This document shows, piece after piece, positions 9,408-19,990 of a DNA stretch of 64,000 bases. The notes below the pieces were generated by a model. It had not been told where the DNA came from. It saw nothing but the letters and a program-made list of their open reading frames with translations, and made no database searches. The translations under genes and the position numbers were made by a program. The stretch lies in the NCBI RefSeq assembly GCF_026241205.1, contig NZ_JAPFQM010000001.1:1612001-1676000 (forward strand), written 5' to 3'. The first letter of the stretch is position 1. Each line of letters begins with the position of its first letter. This DNA is from Thermomicrobium sp. 4228-Ro. GTDB taxonomy: Bacteria > Chloroflexota > Chloroflexia > Thermomicrobiales > Thermomicrobiaceae.

Positions 9408-9944
9408 ATGGACACGCAACCTCGAGAGCGTCCGCAGCGGATCGTGGTTCGGCGCAGCCGTGTTCGCGCAGCGGTGCTCGGGTCGCTCTCGCTGGCGCTC
9501 TGTCTCGTCGCGATACGGTTCGCCTGGGGGGCCGACGTCTGGATCGAGCGCCTGTTCGCGGGTTCGATGGCGCTCTTCCTCGGTGTCGTCGCGATTCTGA
9601 CGATCCTGCTCGCGGTTGACCGGACACCCGTGCTCGAACTGGACGAAGAAGGCGTGATCGATCGCGGCTCGCTGGTGCGTGCAGGCCGTATCCGCTGGCA
9701 GGACGTGCGCCGCGTCGAAGCACGGGAATCCGGTGGGCGTCGCGTGCTGCTCGTTCAGGTGTACCGCCCGCAACGGTTCGCCGCTGATCTGGACCCGGAG
9801 CACCGGCGCAGCGCTGAGGAACTGATCCAACGCTACGGGACCCCGATCGTCATTCCTTGGGAAGCACTCGACCGACCGCTCGATCAGGTCGTCGCGTATG
9901 CTGAGGCGTTGCGACGAGGGATGCCGCCCGCGAGTGACTCGTAG
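9408..9944 (+). CDS. Two-TM membrane protein with PH-like cytoplasmic domain
   Basis: A 178-residue protein with two hydrophobic segments (about residues 22-42 and 49-70), then a cytoplasmic domain in which a short strand VLELDEEGVIDRG is followed by GRIRWQDVRRVEA. This resembles bacterial PH-like membrane proteins (STM3941-type), whose function is generally unknown. The ATG follows GGAGG by 11 nt. No operon partner; the ABC transporter genes start 250 bp later. Confidence 0.7.
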   Translation: MDTQPRERPQRIVVRRSRVRAAVLGSLSLALCLVAIRFAWGADVWIERLFAGSMALFLGVVAILTILLAVDRTPVLELDEEGVIDRGSLVRAGRIRWQDVRRVEARESGGRRVLLVQVYRPQRFAADLDPEHRRSAEELIQRYGTPIVIPWEALDRPLDQVVAYAEALRRGMPPASDS

Positions 9945-10194
9945 AGCGCGAGGGAGCTGTTGGCGTCCTCGCAGCAGCTGGCCGTTCTGACATCGACGAG
10001 GGTTCGGTCGCCGGAGGCACGGCAGCTGATACGTTTACTCAGCTGTTACAGAACGGTCGAAGCATTGGAGCACGATGCGCTGGAGGAGAAGTTGCTTGTC
10101 TCCAGACGCGCGGCCGGATCGGCGGGGCGAGCGGACGGAAGATGGTACCATCGAAACGTTCCGGCGCGCGGGCGCCGATGAGAGGAGACGTAAG

Positions 10195-10962
10195 GTGGAA
10201 ACAGTTCTCCAACCGCTCAGGACAGTGACAGAAGTCGAGCACTCACCCATCGTCGAAGCGCGAAATGTTCTCAAAATCTACGACACCGGTCGTGTCAAGG
10301 TACAGGCCTTGCGGGGTGTCTCGCTCACGGTCTATCGCGGCGAGATGGTCGCCGTCATGGGGCCGTCGGGGAGTGGCAAGACAACGCTGCTCAATTGTCT
10401 TTCCGGACTCGATACGATCGACCAAGGACAGATTCTCATCGCTGGCAAAGAACTCGCCAAGCTCCCGGACGATGTGCGCTCGACCTTTCGAGCCCGACAC
10501 ATGGGCTTCGTCTTCCAGCTCTTCAATTTGATTCCGGTGCTGACCGCGCTCGAAAATGTCGAGCTTCCTGCACTGCTCGCCGGTGCTCGGCCGAGCGAAG
10601 CACGACGGCGTGCCATGGAGGTGCTCGAGCAAGTCGGCCTCGCCGACCGGGCTGGTCACAAGCCGAACGAACTCTCCGGTGGCCAGCAGCAGCGGGTGGC
10701 GATCGCTCGTGCGCTCGTGAATCAACCGGACATCATCTGGGCTGACGAGCCGACCGGGAATCTCGATACCGAAACAGCGGACGAGGTGATGGCGCTGCTC
10801 CGGCGACTCAACCGGGACAATGGGCAGACGTTCGTGATCGTGACGCACGATCCTCGCATCGGAGCGATGTGTGACCGGATCGTCCAGATGCGCGACGGCC
10901 GGATCATCGATGACGGGTTCAATGGTGTCAACGCTGCGGGACGTGGGGGCGAGGCTCGATGA
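10195..10962 (+). CDS. MacB/LolD-type ABC transporter ATPase
   Basis: A 255-residue ATP-binding subunit. It contains Walker A GPSGSGKT, a Q-loop region ([20 protein letters not shown] is typical of LolD/MacB ATPases), signature LSGGQQQR, Walker B with DEPTGNLD and an H-loop VTHD. It would power the FtsX-type permease whose ATG overlaps this stop as ATGA, so the two form one exporter. GTG 10195 is preferred because GAGGAGA lies 8 nt upstream; the open frame extends further 5' without a ribosome site. Substrate (lipoprotein, peptide or drug) cannot be read from the sequence. Confidence 0.92.
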   Translation: METVLQPLRTVTEVEHSPIVEARNVLKIYDTGRVKVQALRGVSLTVYRGEMVAVMGPSGSGKTTLLNCLSGLDTIDQGQILIAGKELAKLPDDVRSTFRARHMGFVFQLFNLIPVLTALENVELPALLAGARPSEARRRAMEVLEQVGLADRAGHKPNELSGGQQQRVAIARALVNQPDIIWADEPTGNLDTETADEVMALLRRLNRDNGQTFVIVTHDPRIGAMCDRIVQMRDGRIIDDGFNGVNAAGRGGEAR

Positions 10963-13934
10963 ACGAGATCTTCGGTGTCTCGCTCGCGCTCGTTTTGCGC
11001 ATTCTTCTCGTCGCCTTCGCGCTGATCCTCGCGATCACGGCTGGCCTCTGGATCTGGCGCCCCGTACTCGGGCGCATGGCACTACGGAACATTCCCCGCC
11101 GGCCGGTGCAAACGGTCCTCATTGTGATCGGTCTCATGCTCAGCACGCTGATCTTCTCAGCGTCGCTCACCACTGGAACCACATTACAGCGCAGCATCAC
11201 CGGTCAGGTTCTCCGGCTCGCTGGCCCGGTCGACGAGCTGGTCGTCCAGGCTAGCGGTGATGCGCGGTTTGCAGGGCCACAGCCAGGTGTCTTTCTGCCG
11301 GCTACGGTCGTCGAGCAACTGGACACGGTGCGCACGCAGGAGCCCCGTCTCACTGCAGTCGTGCCGGCGCTCTGGCAGCCGGTCGCCGCGATCGATCTCC
11401 GCACGCGTCAGAGCGAACCAGCCTTGAACCTGATCGGTCTGCCGCCTGACCGTCTCGCGGCGGTCGGTGGACTCGTCGATGTTGAGGGGCGACCGATCGA
11501 CCTCGCCGGTCTGGCTGAGGATGCGGTCGTGCTCGGTGCGGAGGCTGCCAAGCGGCTCGACGCTCAGGTCGGTGACCGGCTCCAGGTCTTTCTCGCTGGC
11601 CGACCCATCGAGGTTCAGGTGGCTGCGATCGCTCCGGACAACTTCTTTACCGGAACGCTCAACGTCGGCGACGCCGGTGGCTTGACCGTTCCGCTGGCTC
11701 GGGCTGAGCGATGGCTCGGCGTGTCCGGGCAGGTCAGTTTCGTAGCGCTGAGCAATCGAAACGGGCTCGACGACAGCGAAGCCGTCACCGCTGCAGCGAA
11801 CGCCGCACTCGCGGGAACGCCATTCCGTGCGGTGCCGGTCAAAGAGCGAGCAGTGGAGCAGGCAACGCAGGCGGGGGAGGCGTTTACGAATCTCTTCCTC
11901 CTGTCCGGACTCTTTTCGGTCGCTGCGGGAATCTTGCTCATTTTCCTGATCTTCGCACTGCTGGCTGCCGAGCGAAAGACGGAGATGGGCACGCTGCGCG
12001 CGCTCGGCATGAAACGCTGGCATCTGGTCGCCCTCTTCGCACTGGAGGGGATGGGGTACAACCTCCTAGCTGCCCTGGTGGGGGCTGTCGCTGGCGTCGC
12101 GGTGGCCTACGCCATCGCCGGGGTCATGGGCCGGTTGGTCGGGGAGTTCTTCACGATCGAGCCATCGTGGCGACCGCGCGACCTCGTGCTTGCCTACCTC
12201 ATGGGGGTCGTGGTGACCTTCGTGACGGTCGTCATTGCAGCCTGGCGCGTCAGCCGACTCAACATCGTGGCAGCGATCCGCGATCTGCCGGAACCGCAGC
12301 TCTCGCGTGCCAGCCGGCGCTGGCTCATCGCTGGTGTCGTCGGGTCGGTTGTCGGCGGTGTGCTCTGCTGGCTTGGCTGGCGCGATGAGAGCCTCGGTTG
12401 GTTCAGTGTGGGCATCTCGCTCCTCCCGTTGAGTGCAGCAGCAGTGCTCCGCCGCTTCGGCGTGCCGGCGCGACCACTCTATAGTGCGGCGGCGATTCTC
12501 GTCCTGATCTATTGGCTCATGCCGGATTCCTGGCACGAGCGGCTCTTCGGGCCGATGAGTGGGGGCTTTGAGCTGTTCGTGCTCTCCGGCCTCATGATGG
12601 TCGCCGCGCTCACAGTGCTGCTCGTCTGGAACATCGAAGTCGCAGTGGGACTCGTCGGCCGGCTCGGGCGTGCTTTCCGGCGCTGGTTACCGGCTGTGCG
12701 GATCGCCGTGGCCTATCCGATGGCATCACGTGGCCGTACGGGACTCACCGTGGCGATGTTCAGTCTGATCCTCTTCGCGCTCGTCGTCATGTCGACGATC
12801 TATGCGAACGTGGTCGCGATTTTCGCAGGCCCACTGGCAGATGCCGGCTGGGATGTGGAAGTCACGCAGGTCGGTGTCCAGCCGATCCCTGACCTGGTCG
12901 CTGCACTCCGCGAAAGTGGCGCCGATGTCGCGGCGATCGTTGCGACCGGACGGACGGCGAGCGTGCCTTGGACACGGGTCAGTGTCCGCCCGGTGCAGCA
13001 CGCGAACGACGAGTGGGCTCGCTACCCGGTACGTGGTATCGATCAGGACTTCGCGGCGAAGGTCGAGGCGCCGTTGCAACTGCGCAGTTCGGACTATGCA
13101 ACGGATCGTGAAGCCTGGGAGGCGGTCGCTCGTGACCCCTCTCTGGCGATCGTCGATGCCAACGTGCTCCAGCAGCGCGGTGGTGATCCGGCCAACTTGT
13201 ACCTTCCCGAGCTGCGGACTAGCCAGACAGATTTTCGACCGATCGAGCTGGAGCTCCGTGACAACGCCAGCGGGAAGACGACGACAGTTCGGGTGATCGG
13301 CGTGATCGACGGGCGGGTGTCGTCCCTCTCCGGGCTGTACGTCTCCGAGCAGGTCGTCGAGCAGGTGTTCGGGCAGCCGTCCACGATCGAGTACGAGCTC
13401 CGCCTCGCCCCGGGAACCGATGCACGGGCGTTCGCCCGGCAGGTCGAGGCGGCATTGCTCCCGTTCGGTGCCCAAGCAGAGGCGACGAGCGACCTCATCG
13501 GGCGGGCGACCGGAATCATCCGCGGTTTCATTCGGATCATCCAGGGATTCATGGCGCTCGGACTCGTCGTCGGGATCGCAGCGCTCGGTGTCGTCTCGTA
13601 TCGAGCCGTCATCGAGCGGCGGCATCAGATCGGGGCGCTGCGTGCGATCGGCTATCAGCGATTGATGGTGGCTGTCGGCTTCTTGCTCGAGTCGGCGCTG
13701 GTGACGAGTGCCGGAATCGCCGGGGGAACACTGCTCGGCGTGCTCCTGGCCCGGAACGTGGTAACGGGTGAGGACGATCTGGCCGGACGATTCGAGCAGT
13801 TCTCGCTCGTCATCCCGTGGGGACAGCTCGCGCTCTTCGCTGGACTCGCGTTGGCTGTGGCGCTGTTGATGGCGTACGTGCCAGCACGACAGGCGTCGCG
13901 CGTCTCAATCGTCGAAGCGCTGCGGTACGAGTGA
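10959..13934 (+). CDS. Large FtsX/MacB-type ABC transporter permease
   Basis: A 991-residue permease. The first TM helix lies near residue 10-30, followed by a large extracytoplasmic domain. A triple-helix FtsX core sits at about 310-440 (with [14 protein letters not shown]), central hydrophobic helices at about 450-560, a second extracytoplasmic domain, and a second FtsX core at the C-terminus ([15 protein letters not shown]). The two-core architecture is that of single-chain MacB-like mechanotransmission exporters. It overlaps the ATPase gene by 4 bp and is followed 7 nt later by the YibE/F gene. Confidence 0.9.
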   Translation: MNEIFGVSLALVLRILLVAFALILAITAGLWIWRPVLGRMALRNIPRRPVQTVLIVIGLMLSTLIFSASLTTGTTLQRSITGQVLRLAGPVDELVVQASGDARFAGPQPGVFLPATVVEQLDTVRTQEPRLTAVVPALWQPVAAIDLRTRQSEPALNLIGLPPDRLAAVGGLVDVEGRPIDLAGLAEDAVVLGAEAAKRLDAQVGDRLQVFLAGRPIEVQVAAIAPDNFFTGTLNVGDAGGLTVPLARAERWLGVSGQVSFVALSNRNGLDDSEAVTAAANAALAGTPFRAVPVKERAVEQATQAGEAFTNLFLLSGLFSVAAGILLIFLIFALLAAERKTEMGTLRALGMKRWHLVALFALEGMGYNLLAALVGAVAGVAVAYAIAGVMGRLVGEFFTIEPSWRPRDLVLAYLMGVVVTFVTVVIAAWRVSRLNIVAAIRDLPEPQLSRASRRWLIAGVVGSVVGGVLCWLGWRDESLGWFSVGISLLPLSAAAVLRRFGVPARPLYSAAAILVLIYWLMPDSWHERLFGPMSGGFELFVLSGLMMVAALTVLLVWNIEVAVGLVGRLGRAFRRWLPAVRIAVAYPMASRGRTGLTVAMFSLILFALVVMSTIYANVVAIFAGPLADAGWDVEVTQVGVQPIPDLVAALRESGADVAAIVATGRTASVPWTRVSVRPVQHANDEWARYPVRGIDQDFAAKVEAPLQLRSSDYATDREAWEAVARDPSLAIVDANVLQQRGGDPANLYLPELRTSQTDFRPIELELRDNASGKTTTVRVIGVIDGRVSSLSGLYVSEQVVEQVFGQPSTIEYELRLAPGTDARAFARQVEAALLPFGAQAEATSDLIGRATGIIRGFIRIIQGFMALGLVVGIAALGVVSYRAVIERRHQIGALRAIGYQRLMVAVGFLLESALVTSAGIAGGTLLGVLLARNVVTGEDDLAGRFEQFSLVIPWGQLALFAGLALAVALLMAYVPARQASRVSIVEALRYE

Positions 13935-13941
13935 AACCGGT

Positions 13942-15105
13942 ATGGTGGTCCGACGTCTTCTGGTCGCCGTCGTTCTCGCTGCTGTGGGGCTGTGGCTCGG
14001 CCAAGATGGTGACATCCGGGCACAGCAGGCGACGGGGCGAGCGCAGACGTTCACGGCAACTGCGCGTGTTGTCGCGGTGCTCGAGGAAGGCATCACCACT
14101 GTCGGGCCCGTGACGCAGCCGTACCAGCGGCTCCTCGTCGAGCTGACGAGTGGCCCGGAAAAGGGGCAGCGAGTGGAAGTGTCGGTCGGGGTGCGTGACT
14201 TGAACACGGCAGGGCAGCGTTTCGCACCAGGCAATCGACTGTTTCTCTCCGTTTCGACTGGCCCGGACGGCAGCCGTGCCTACACGGTGCTGGATCGCGA
14301 CCGCTCGACGCCGTTAGCCGTGCTCGGTGTCCTTTTCGCTGGCGCGATCGTCGCCCTCGGTCGGTGGAAGGGGGTGCGCGCACTTCTCGGCCTCGCGTTC
14401 ACATTCGTCATTCTGGTGTGGGTGCTCGTGCCGCTCATCCTGCGCGGTTATCCCCCTGTGCCCGTGGCGATCGTAGTCTCGTTCGTCGTGTTCGTCGTGA
14501 CGCTCACGGTAACGCACGGGATCGGGCGGATGGTGATGGCCGCGATGGCGGGTACCAGCCTGAGTCTGATTTTGACCGGTCTCCTGGCTGCGCTGTTCGT
14601 GGCGGCTGCTGGGTTGACCGGGCTCGCTGATGAGGAAGCGAGTTTTCTCCAGGTCGTCCTCGGTGAACGGGCGGTGAGTCCACAAGGTCTGTTGCTCGCT
14701 GGGATGCTGGTCGGGGCACTCGGTGTCCTCGACGACATCACGGTCTCGCAAAGTTCGCTCGTCTTCGAGTTGCGACGTGCGAATCCCGCCTTGACTGGCT
14801 GGGAACTGTTCGCCGCTGGTGTACGCGTCGGTCGCGACCATATCGCAGCGACGGTCAACACGCTCGTCCTGGCTTATGCAGGGGCAGCCTTGCCCCTGCT
14901 CCTCTTGTTCAGCCAGCTGGAGGAGCCGCTCATCTGGATCATGAACCGCGAGATCGTCGCACAGGAGATCGTCCAGATGCTCGTCGGGAGCCTGGGGCTG
15001 ATCGCTGCCGTGCCGCTGACGACCGGTTTCGCGGCCTGGTTGGCCGTGCGCACACCCGTCGCAGCGCTGGAAAGCCTCCCACACCAGCATGGGCATATCC
15101 ACTGA
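13942..15105 (+). CDS. YibE/F-like integral membrane protein
   Basis: A 387-residue protein with an N-terminal signal-like helix, a ~100-residue extracytoplasmic beta-rich domain, and about seven hydrophobic helices from residue ~115 on. The layout and the GALGVLDDITVSQSS motif match the YibE/F family of uncharacterised membrane proteins. The gene is packed between the exporter permease (7 nt gap) and the methyltransferase (1 bp overlap), so it belongs to the same transcription unit. Function unknown. Confidence 0.8.
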   Translation: MVVRRLLVAVVLAAVGLWLGQDGDIRAQQATGRAQTFTATARVVAVLEEGITTVGPVTQPYQRLLVELTSGPEKGQRVEVSVGVRDLNTAGQRFAPGNRLFLSVSTGPDGSRAYTVLDRDRSTPLAVLGVLFAGAIVALGRWKGVRALLGLAFTFVILVWVLVPLILRGYPPVPVAIVVSFVVFVVTLTVTHGIGRMVMAAMAGTSLSLILTGLLAALFVAAAGLTGLADEEASFLQVVLGERAVSPQGLLLAGMLVGALGVLDDITVSQSSLVFELRRANPALTGWELFAAGVRVGRDHIAATVNTLVLAYAGAALPLLLLFSQLEEPLIWIMNREIVAQEIVQMLVGSLGLIAAVPLTTGFAAWLAVRTPVAALESLPHQHGHIH

Positions 15106-15701
15106 TGACTCGCCGATCGCACAGCGCGACGCTGACCATCGTCACGACAGCATGGAAGACACCGATCGGCGTGCTTCGCCTCTACGGCTGTTCCCGTGGT
15201 CTCCTGGCGATCGCTTTACCGACCGAGGAGTTGCGTGCCGTCGAGCAGAGGCTAGCGCGGTGTCTGGCCAGGGAAGGGTTCCGTCACCTCGTGTTCCGTG
15301 AGGATGCTGCAGCGCTCGGCGAGGCGCAGCAGGAACTCGCCGAGTACTTCGCTAGCCTCCGGCAGCAGTTTACCGTGCCCGTGTATCTTTGCGGGACACC
15401 GTTTCAACAGCAGGTCTGGACACGGATCGCGATGATCCCCTACGGCATGACCTGGACGTACCGTGAGGTCGCCGAGCGATCGGGGAGTCCGGCAGCGGTA
15501 CGAGCCATCGGTGCGGCATTGGCGGCCAACCCCGTACCGATCGTGGTTCCGTGCCATCGCGTGGTGGGAGCACGTGGCGAGCTGCGCGGGTACGCTGGTG
15601 GACTCGCGCTCAAGCAACACCTGCTGGCACACGAGCGAGCAGTTCTGGAGCGGACATCTTCCTCACCAGCCGCGATCGAGTCGCTGGAAGGCCCGGTGTA
15701 A
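15105..15701 (+). CDS. ogt: Methylated-DNA--protein-cysteine methyltransferase
   Basis: A 198-residue suicide DNA-repair protein that moves alkyl groups from O6-alkylguanine to its own cysteine. The acceptor motif is PCHR with Cys150 (IVVPCHRVVGARG). An upstream helix-turn-helix region (TWTYREVAERSGSPAAVRAIG) with the Arg finger fits the family. The N-terminal ~85 residues form the variable domain. The ATG overlaps the preceding TGA (TGATG). Its 3' end overlaps the convergent rhomboid gene by 39 bp. Confidence 0.93.
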   Translation: MTRRSHSATLTIVTTAWKTPIGVLRLYGCSRGLLAIALPTEELRAVEQRLARCLAREGFRHLVFREDAAALGEAQQELAEYFASLRQQFTVPVYLCGTPFQQQVWTRIAMIPYGMTWTYREVAERSGSPAAVRAIGAALAANPVPIVVPCHRVVGARGELRGYAGGLALKQHLLAHERAVLERTSSSPAAIESLEGPV

Positions 15702-16418
15702 CCGCCGAGCGGCTCGTTGCCGCTCGACTCGCTCCGGATCCCGGAAGAGCCAGACGAGGACGATTCCCGCGAGGAAGCCCCCGATATGGGCCCAGTAGGC
15801 GACACCGCCGGTCGGTGCTGTTGGCACACCGAGCGAGGCGAGCCCGGCGAAGAACTGGAAGACGAACCAGAGCCCGATTAGGACGAGAGCAGGGAGGTAG
15901 AAGAAGATCGGAATGAAGCCGAAGAAGGTGACGGTACGGACGAGTCCTCCTGGATACAGGACGAGATAGGCTCCCATGACGGCGGAAATGGCACCGGAAG
16001 CGCCGACCATCGGGATGCGCGAAGAGGGATCGAGCAGTGTCTGTGCCCAGGCTGCAGCGACGCCTCCGAGAAGGTAAAAGATGAGGTAGCGAACGTGTCC
16101 CATCGAATCTTCGACGTTGTCGCCGAAGATGTACAGGTACCACATGTTGCCGATCAGGTGGGCGAAACCGCCGTGCAGGAACATCGAGGTGAAGACGGTG
16201 AGATAAATAGGAAATCCGACCGTCGGAGGGAGATCGACGCCGCGGGTCAGCTCGTATGGGATCGCCCCGTACTTGAAGATGAACGCCTCCAGCCGCCGCG
16301 GTGATTCCGCCATGAGGAGCAACTGGTACAGAAAGACGAGCACATTGATGGCGATCAGCAGCGTATTGACGATCGGAAAGCTCTGCCGACCGCTATTGTC
16401 GTCCCCGATCGGAAACAT
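15663..16418 (-). CDS. Rhomboid-family intramembrane serine protease
   Basis: A 251-residue polytopic membrane protease that cleaves substrates within the bilayer. The catalytic dyad is visible: GASGA with Ser141, and His211 in AHIGG. The family's HGGFAHLIGNMW segment (82-93, with the stabilising His and Asn) is present. Six or seven hydrophobic helices are visible and the C-terminal tail is Arg-rich and cytoplasmic. Start ATG 16418. It lies downstream of a strong hairpin that separates it from the next minus-strand gene. Confidence 0.92.
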   Translation of the reverse strand: MFPIGDDNSGRQSFPIVNTLLIAINVLVFLYQLLLMAESPRRLEAFIFKYGAIPYELTRGVDLPPTVGFPIYLTVFTSMFLHGGFAHLIGNMWYLYIFGDNVEDSMGHVRYLIFYLLGGVAAAWAQTLLDPSSRIPMVGASGAISAVMGAYLVLYPGGLVRTVTFFGFIPIFFYLPALVLIGLWFVFQFFAGLASLGVPTAPTGGVAYWAHIGGFLAGIVLVWLFRDPERVERQRAARRLHRAFQRLDRGW

Positions 16419-16446
16419 GGCCAGCTAGCCCCCCGCTCCGATAGAC

Positions 16447-16489
16447 GACGCCGGTAGCGAGTGCACCGAACCTGCTCGCTACCGGCGTC
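16447..16489 (-). terminator. Long perfect hairpin between two minus-strand genes
   Basis: A 15-bp perfect inverted repeat (16447-16461 with 16475-16489) with a 13-nt loop sits 8 nt downstream of the small gene ending at 16497. No T-tract follows, so it may act as an RNA stabiliser or a weak terminator. Confidence 0.55.
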
Positions 16490-16496
16490 ACCGCGT

Positions 16497-16772
16497 TCAC
16501 TCGCCCTGTCGGGTCTCCTCCTGAGCCTGCTCGGCCAGAAGGCGGCGAAACTCGTGCACTTCCTGCTCGTACCCCTGGTACTGGAAGGTGACACGCGACT
16601 GGTTGTTGGCATCGCCGCGGATGTCGATCTCGACGAATCCGTGAGGGTCCTCGAACCGCATGAAGCCTGCGAGATCCCGCACCAGTGGGATGCCGAGCTG
16701 CTCGCCGAAGAATTGCCGGGCTCGCCGTGCGACTTCGTCCGGATGGAGGCGAAACGGATGCGTCTCGGCCAT
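16497..16772 (-). CDS. Small conserved-looking protein, unknown function
   Basis: A 91-residue soluble protein of mixed alpha/beta character. The N-terminus MAETHPFRLHPDEVARRARQ is followed by a beta section (FMRFEDPHGFVEIDI) and an acidic C-terminal helix rich in Glu/Gln. The ATG at 16772 is preceded by GGGAGG. A longer frame reaches 16850 but overlaps the HAD stop without a ribosome site. Possibly the last gene of the EamA-M20-HAD operon (75 bp gap). Family not recognised. Confidence 0.65.
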   Translation of the reverse strand: MAETHPFRLHPDEVARRARQFFGEQLGIPLVRDLAGFMRFEDPHGFVEIDIRGDANNQSRVTFQYQGYEQEVHEFRRLLAEQAQEETRQGE

Positions 16773-16846
16773 GACACTCCCTCCCATTCGCATTCGTCCA
16801 CGACGATACCGGGCGCGGGCTGGCCCGGCAAGTCCGCTGAGCCCGG

Positions 16847-17554
16847 TCACGCGGACCGGGCGAGCGATTCGAGCAACGCGACGACCCGTTCGACCTCGGT
16901 GAGATCGGGCACCACAGCGTCCGGCTGCAGGGCTCGGAGCTCGTCGACACCGAAGCGTCCGGTCGCAACCGCCAGTACGCGCGTCCCGCTCGCCTGTGCA
17001 GCGGCGATATCGCGCGGTGTATCGCCGATGAGAATCGTCTCGTCGAGCGACGGGGCGATGGCGAAGCGAGCGCGTGCGGCTTCTCGTGCTCGGGTGACGA
17101 GTTCGTGACGCTCCTCGGCTTCGTCCCCGTATGCCCCGAAGGGCAAGAAGCCATCGAGGTCAGCGGCAGCCAGTTTCCAGCGGGCGACGAGCTGAGCGTT
17201 CCCCGTGAGCACACCCGCCAGGTGACCACGCTGCCAGAGCCGGTCGAGGAGCGGTCGGACACCAGGCAGCACCCAGTCGCGGCGGGAGCCTGGATGAACG
17301 AGTTCTCGGTACCGCAGGCCCATCCGCTGCATGACCGCGGGTAGGATCTGTGCGATGTCCTCTTCAGGCACACCATGCCGGTGCAGCGCCAGCCGAGCGA
17401 TCTGACGATCGAGCATGCCGGCGAGCGGGATGCCGTCGAGCGGCACCGGCTCGCCGAGGGTTTCGGCGAGCGCATCGCGCATCGCCTGGGCATGCGCTGG
17501 ATCGCCAGCCCGGAGGAGCGTGCCGTCGATATCGAACAGGACGAGGAGTGTCAC
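16847..17554 (-). CDS. HAD-superfamily phosphatase (phosphoglycolate phosphatase-like)
   Basis: A 235-residue HAD hydrolase. Motif I is FDIDGTLL near the N-terminus, with nucleophile and acid/base Asp. Motif II is VLTGNAQL, and motif IV is ILIGDTPRDI near residue 170. A helical cap sits between motifs I and II as in Gph/PGP enzymes; the substrate is probably a small phosphorylated metabolite. GTG 17554 overlaps the TGA of the upstream M20 gene (GTGA) and follows GAGGAG, so translation is probably coupled. Confidence 0.88.
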   Translation of the reverse strand: MTLLVLFDIDGTLLRAGDPAHAQAMRDALAETLGEPVPLDGIPLAGMLDRQIARLALHRHGVPEEDIAQILPAVMQRMGLRYRELVHPGSRRDWVLPGVRPLLDRLWQRGHLAGVLTGNAQLVARWKLAAADLDGFLPFGAYGDEAEERHELVTRAREAARARFAIAPSLDETILIGDTPRDIAAAQASGTRVLAVATGRFGVDELRALQPDAVVPDLTEVERVVALLESLARSA

Positions 17555-18900
17555 CGGCGGCTCCTCGCATGCGGTGCACAAAAACGCGTCACGATCTCGA
17601 AGAGCGCTCGGGTCGCGAACTCCAGGGTATCGACCGAAATACGCTCGTCGTGGGCATGAGCGAGGTCGAACTCCTCCGGATGGTCACGCATCGGCATGAA
17701 CCCGTAGACCTTTATGCCGGGTAGGCACTTGGCATCGGTACCTCCCGGGACGAGGTACGGGACCACTCGTGCGCCGGGATCGAGCTCCGCTATCGTCTCG
17801 CTGATGACCCGGAAGAGTGTCGAGTCCGGTTCGGCCTCGATGCCGCGACCCCGGCTCGTGAGCTGCACTTCGACGTTCGGTCCGACGAGTCGCTGGACCT
17901 CAGCAGCGAAGGCTTCCGGCTCTTGCCCCGGTAAGATGCGGCCGTCGACTTCGATCGTCACTTCTGATGGAATCACGTTGATCCGATGCCCGCCCCGGAC
18001 GATCGTCGGCACAGCGGTATTGCGTGTCATCGCATAGAGCAGTCGTCGCTCACCGGTACCGAGCGGTAACGCGGCGAGCCGCTCCCACGTCGGGTCAGCG
18101 AGCGCAGCCTCGATCTGCTCACGGATGCGGCCGCCGAGTGCCTGGCCGATCTCGCGGAGGAAGCGAGTCACCGTGGGAGTGAGGACAGTCGGGAACGTAT
18201 GCGTGCTCAACGTCAGGATGGCACGGGCGGCGTGCTGCATCGCCGTCTCTGGAATCGGCATGGAGGCGTGGCCAGGTTCACCGCGGGCCACCAGCCGCAG
18301 GCGCGCTGCTCCCTTCTCCCCGGTCTGGCACAGATAGAAGCGCTGGCCGGCGAGTGTCAGTGCCATGCCACCACCCTCGTTGATGGCGAACTCGGCATCG
18401 ATGAGGTCGCGCCGGTTCTGCCACATCCAGCAGGCGCCGAACTGACCGCCAGCCTCCTCGTCGGCGAACACGGCGAAGATGACGTCGCGTTCGAGCGGGA
18501 TAGCCAGGCGGCGAAGGAGCAGCATCACGCCGAGTTCGCACGCAACCAGGCCCTTGGTATCGACTGCCCCGCGTCCCCAGACCTTGCCGTCAACGAGTTC
18601 GCCGCCGAACGGATCGCGTGTCCACTTCTCCCGCTCCACGCTGACGACGTCGCTGTGCGCCATCAGGAGGAGCGGTCGGGCTTTCCCGTTCCCACGCAGG
18701 CGCGCGACCAGATTCCCGCGTCCTGGTGCACTCTCGACGACGTCAGCCGGGATGCCTTCCCGCCGGAGCACGTCAGCTAGGTACTCAGCGAGCGGTGTCT
18801 CGTTGCCCGGTGGGTTGACCGTCTCGAAACGGATCAGGGCCTGCAAGTGCCGTGTCACCTCGTCGCGGACGGTGCTCCACTCGATACCGTAGTCGATCAC
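17551..18900 (-). CDS. M20-family metallopeptidase (ArgE/DapE/carboxypeptidase-like)
   Basis: A 449-residue zinc peptidase. Metal ligands and the catalytic acid are visible as LLMAHSDVV, GRGAVDTKGL, FADEEAGG and near the C-terminus PGGTDAKCL. The central dimerisation domain lies between about residues 190 and 310. Such enzymes remove C-terminal or acyl-linked amino acids. It sits between an EamA transporter (ATGA overlap) and the HAD phosphatase (GTGA overlap), so import or export and hydrolysis of an amino-acid derivative by the three is plausible but inferred. Confidence 0.9.
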   Translation of the reverse strand: MIDYGIEWSTVRDEVTRHLQALIRFETVNPPGNETPLAEYLADVLRREGIPADVVESAPGRGNLVARLRGNGKARPLLLMAHSDVVSVEREKWTRDPFGGELVDGKVWGRGAVDTKGLVACELGVMLLLRRLAIPLERDVIFAVFADEEAGGQFGACWMWQNRRDLIDAEFAINEGGGMALTLAGQRFYLCQTGEKGAARLRLVARGEPGHASMPIPETAMQHAARAILTLSTHTFPTVLTPTVTRFLREIGQALGGRIREQIEAALADPTWERLAALPLGTGERRLLYAMTRNTAVPTIVRGGHRINVIPSEVTIEVDGRILPGQEPEAFAAEVQRLVGPNVEVQLTSRGRGIEAEPDSTLFRVISETIAELDPGARVVPYLVPGGTDAKCLPGIKVYGFMPMRDHPEEFDLAHAHDERISVDTLEFATRALFEIVTRFCAPHARSRR

Positions 18901-19826
18901 GTTTGCCTCCCTTCTCCACGGACCAGCATCGCAGCGATGACGACCATTAGCCCACCGGCCAGCTGTTCGACTGTGAGTCGCTCCCTGAGCACCAGCAGGG
19001 CAATGCCCACCGAAGCGACCGGTTCGAAAGTACCGAGCAGCGCAGCTGGCGTTGGCCCCAACCGGACGCTACCGAACAGGAAGAGCTGCACGGGTAGGAC
19101 GGTCGCGAAGAGCACGATGCCCAGGGTCGGTGCCAGTGCTGATGCTTTGACGAGCAGCGGAGCGTGCGTGACGTGTGCTGCGGCGAGTGCCGCGATCGCT
19201 GCGGCCGGAAACAGGACCGCTGTCGCGAGGACCGGGGAAGCGTCCCGCAGTCCTCGATGAGCGAGCACGATGTAGGCCGCGTACAGTGTTGCCGAGGACA
19301 GCATGAGTGCTGCGCCGGGCAGATCGACCTGGTGCCATTGCCACCCGAGCGTGAGCGTCACGCCGCTGAGCCCCAGCACGAGCGCGATGCACTGTTGGAT
19401 CGAGGGACGCTCGCGCCAACCGAGCGACCGAAGCAGCATGACCAGGACAGGATAGGCATAGAAGAGGGCAGCTGCGACGGTGATCGACACGGACTGCAGT
19501 GCGACGAAATACAGCGTCGTGTTGCCGACGAAACAGGCGACTGCGAGCACTGCAGTCGCGAGGCGCCGTCTGGACCACGGCTCGTGACCGAGGAGATGGC
19601 CACGCCGCCGGTACTCGAGCGGGAGTACACAGAGGACGAGGAGTGTCGCTAGGCCGAAGCGCCAGGCGATCAGGGTCGGTACGGCAACGCCAGCAGCGTA
19701 GGCGATCTTCGTCAGGGTCGCCAGAGTACCGAAGCCCAATGCCGAAACGAGGACGGCGGCGGTGCCGACCGGATCGATCCCGTACGTGCAGAGCATTCGC
19801 GGTGCAGCTATGCTCGGTATCTTCAC
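18897..19826 (-). CDS. EamA/DMT-family transporter
   Basis: A 309-residue transporter with ten hydrophobic helices and an internal two-fold repeat (two EamA domains, each beginning with a GFGTLATLTKIAY- or SSATLYAAYIVLAH-like helix). Members export amino acids, purines or other metabolites. GTG 19826 is chosen for GGGAGG just upstream; ATG 19871 lacks a ribosome site. First gene of the EamA-M20-HAD operon. Confidence 0.85.
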   Translation of the reverse strand: MKIPSIAAPRMLCTYGIDPVGTAAVLVSALGFGTLATLTKIAYAAGVAVPTLIAWRFGLATLLVLCVLPLEYRRRGHLLGHEPWSRRRLATAVLAVACFVGNTTLYFVALQSVSITVAAALFYAYPVLVMLLRSLGWRERPSIQQCIALVLGLSGVTLTLGWQWHQVDLPGAALMLSSATLYAAYIVLAHRGLRDASPVLATAVLFPAAAIAALAAAHVTHAPLLVKASALAPTLGIVLFATVLPVQLFLFGSVRLGPTPAALLGTFEPVASVGIALLVLRERLTVEQLAGGLMVVIAAMLVRGEGRQT

Positions 19827-19990
19827 TGTGCCTCCCGTCGCATTCTCGCGGAGGTGCGGAGGAGGAGACAAGCCCTGGAGTGTTGCCGAGGTCGGGAGCC
19901 AAGGACGGTGCCTATCGTGCTGTACGGATGCCCAGGATGCACCGCGAGGCCTAGAATTGTGGTGCCGGGGCGAGCCGGGTAGGGGCGACG

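Noticed and set aside
9960-10181. A 73-codon frame upstream of the ABC transporter
   Set aside because: No ribosome site or recognisable content; the ATPase start with GAGGAGA overlaps the same leader.
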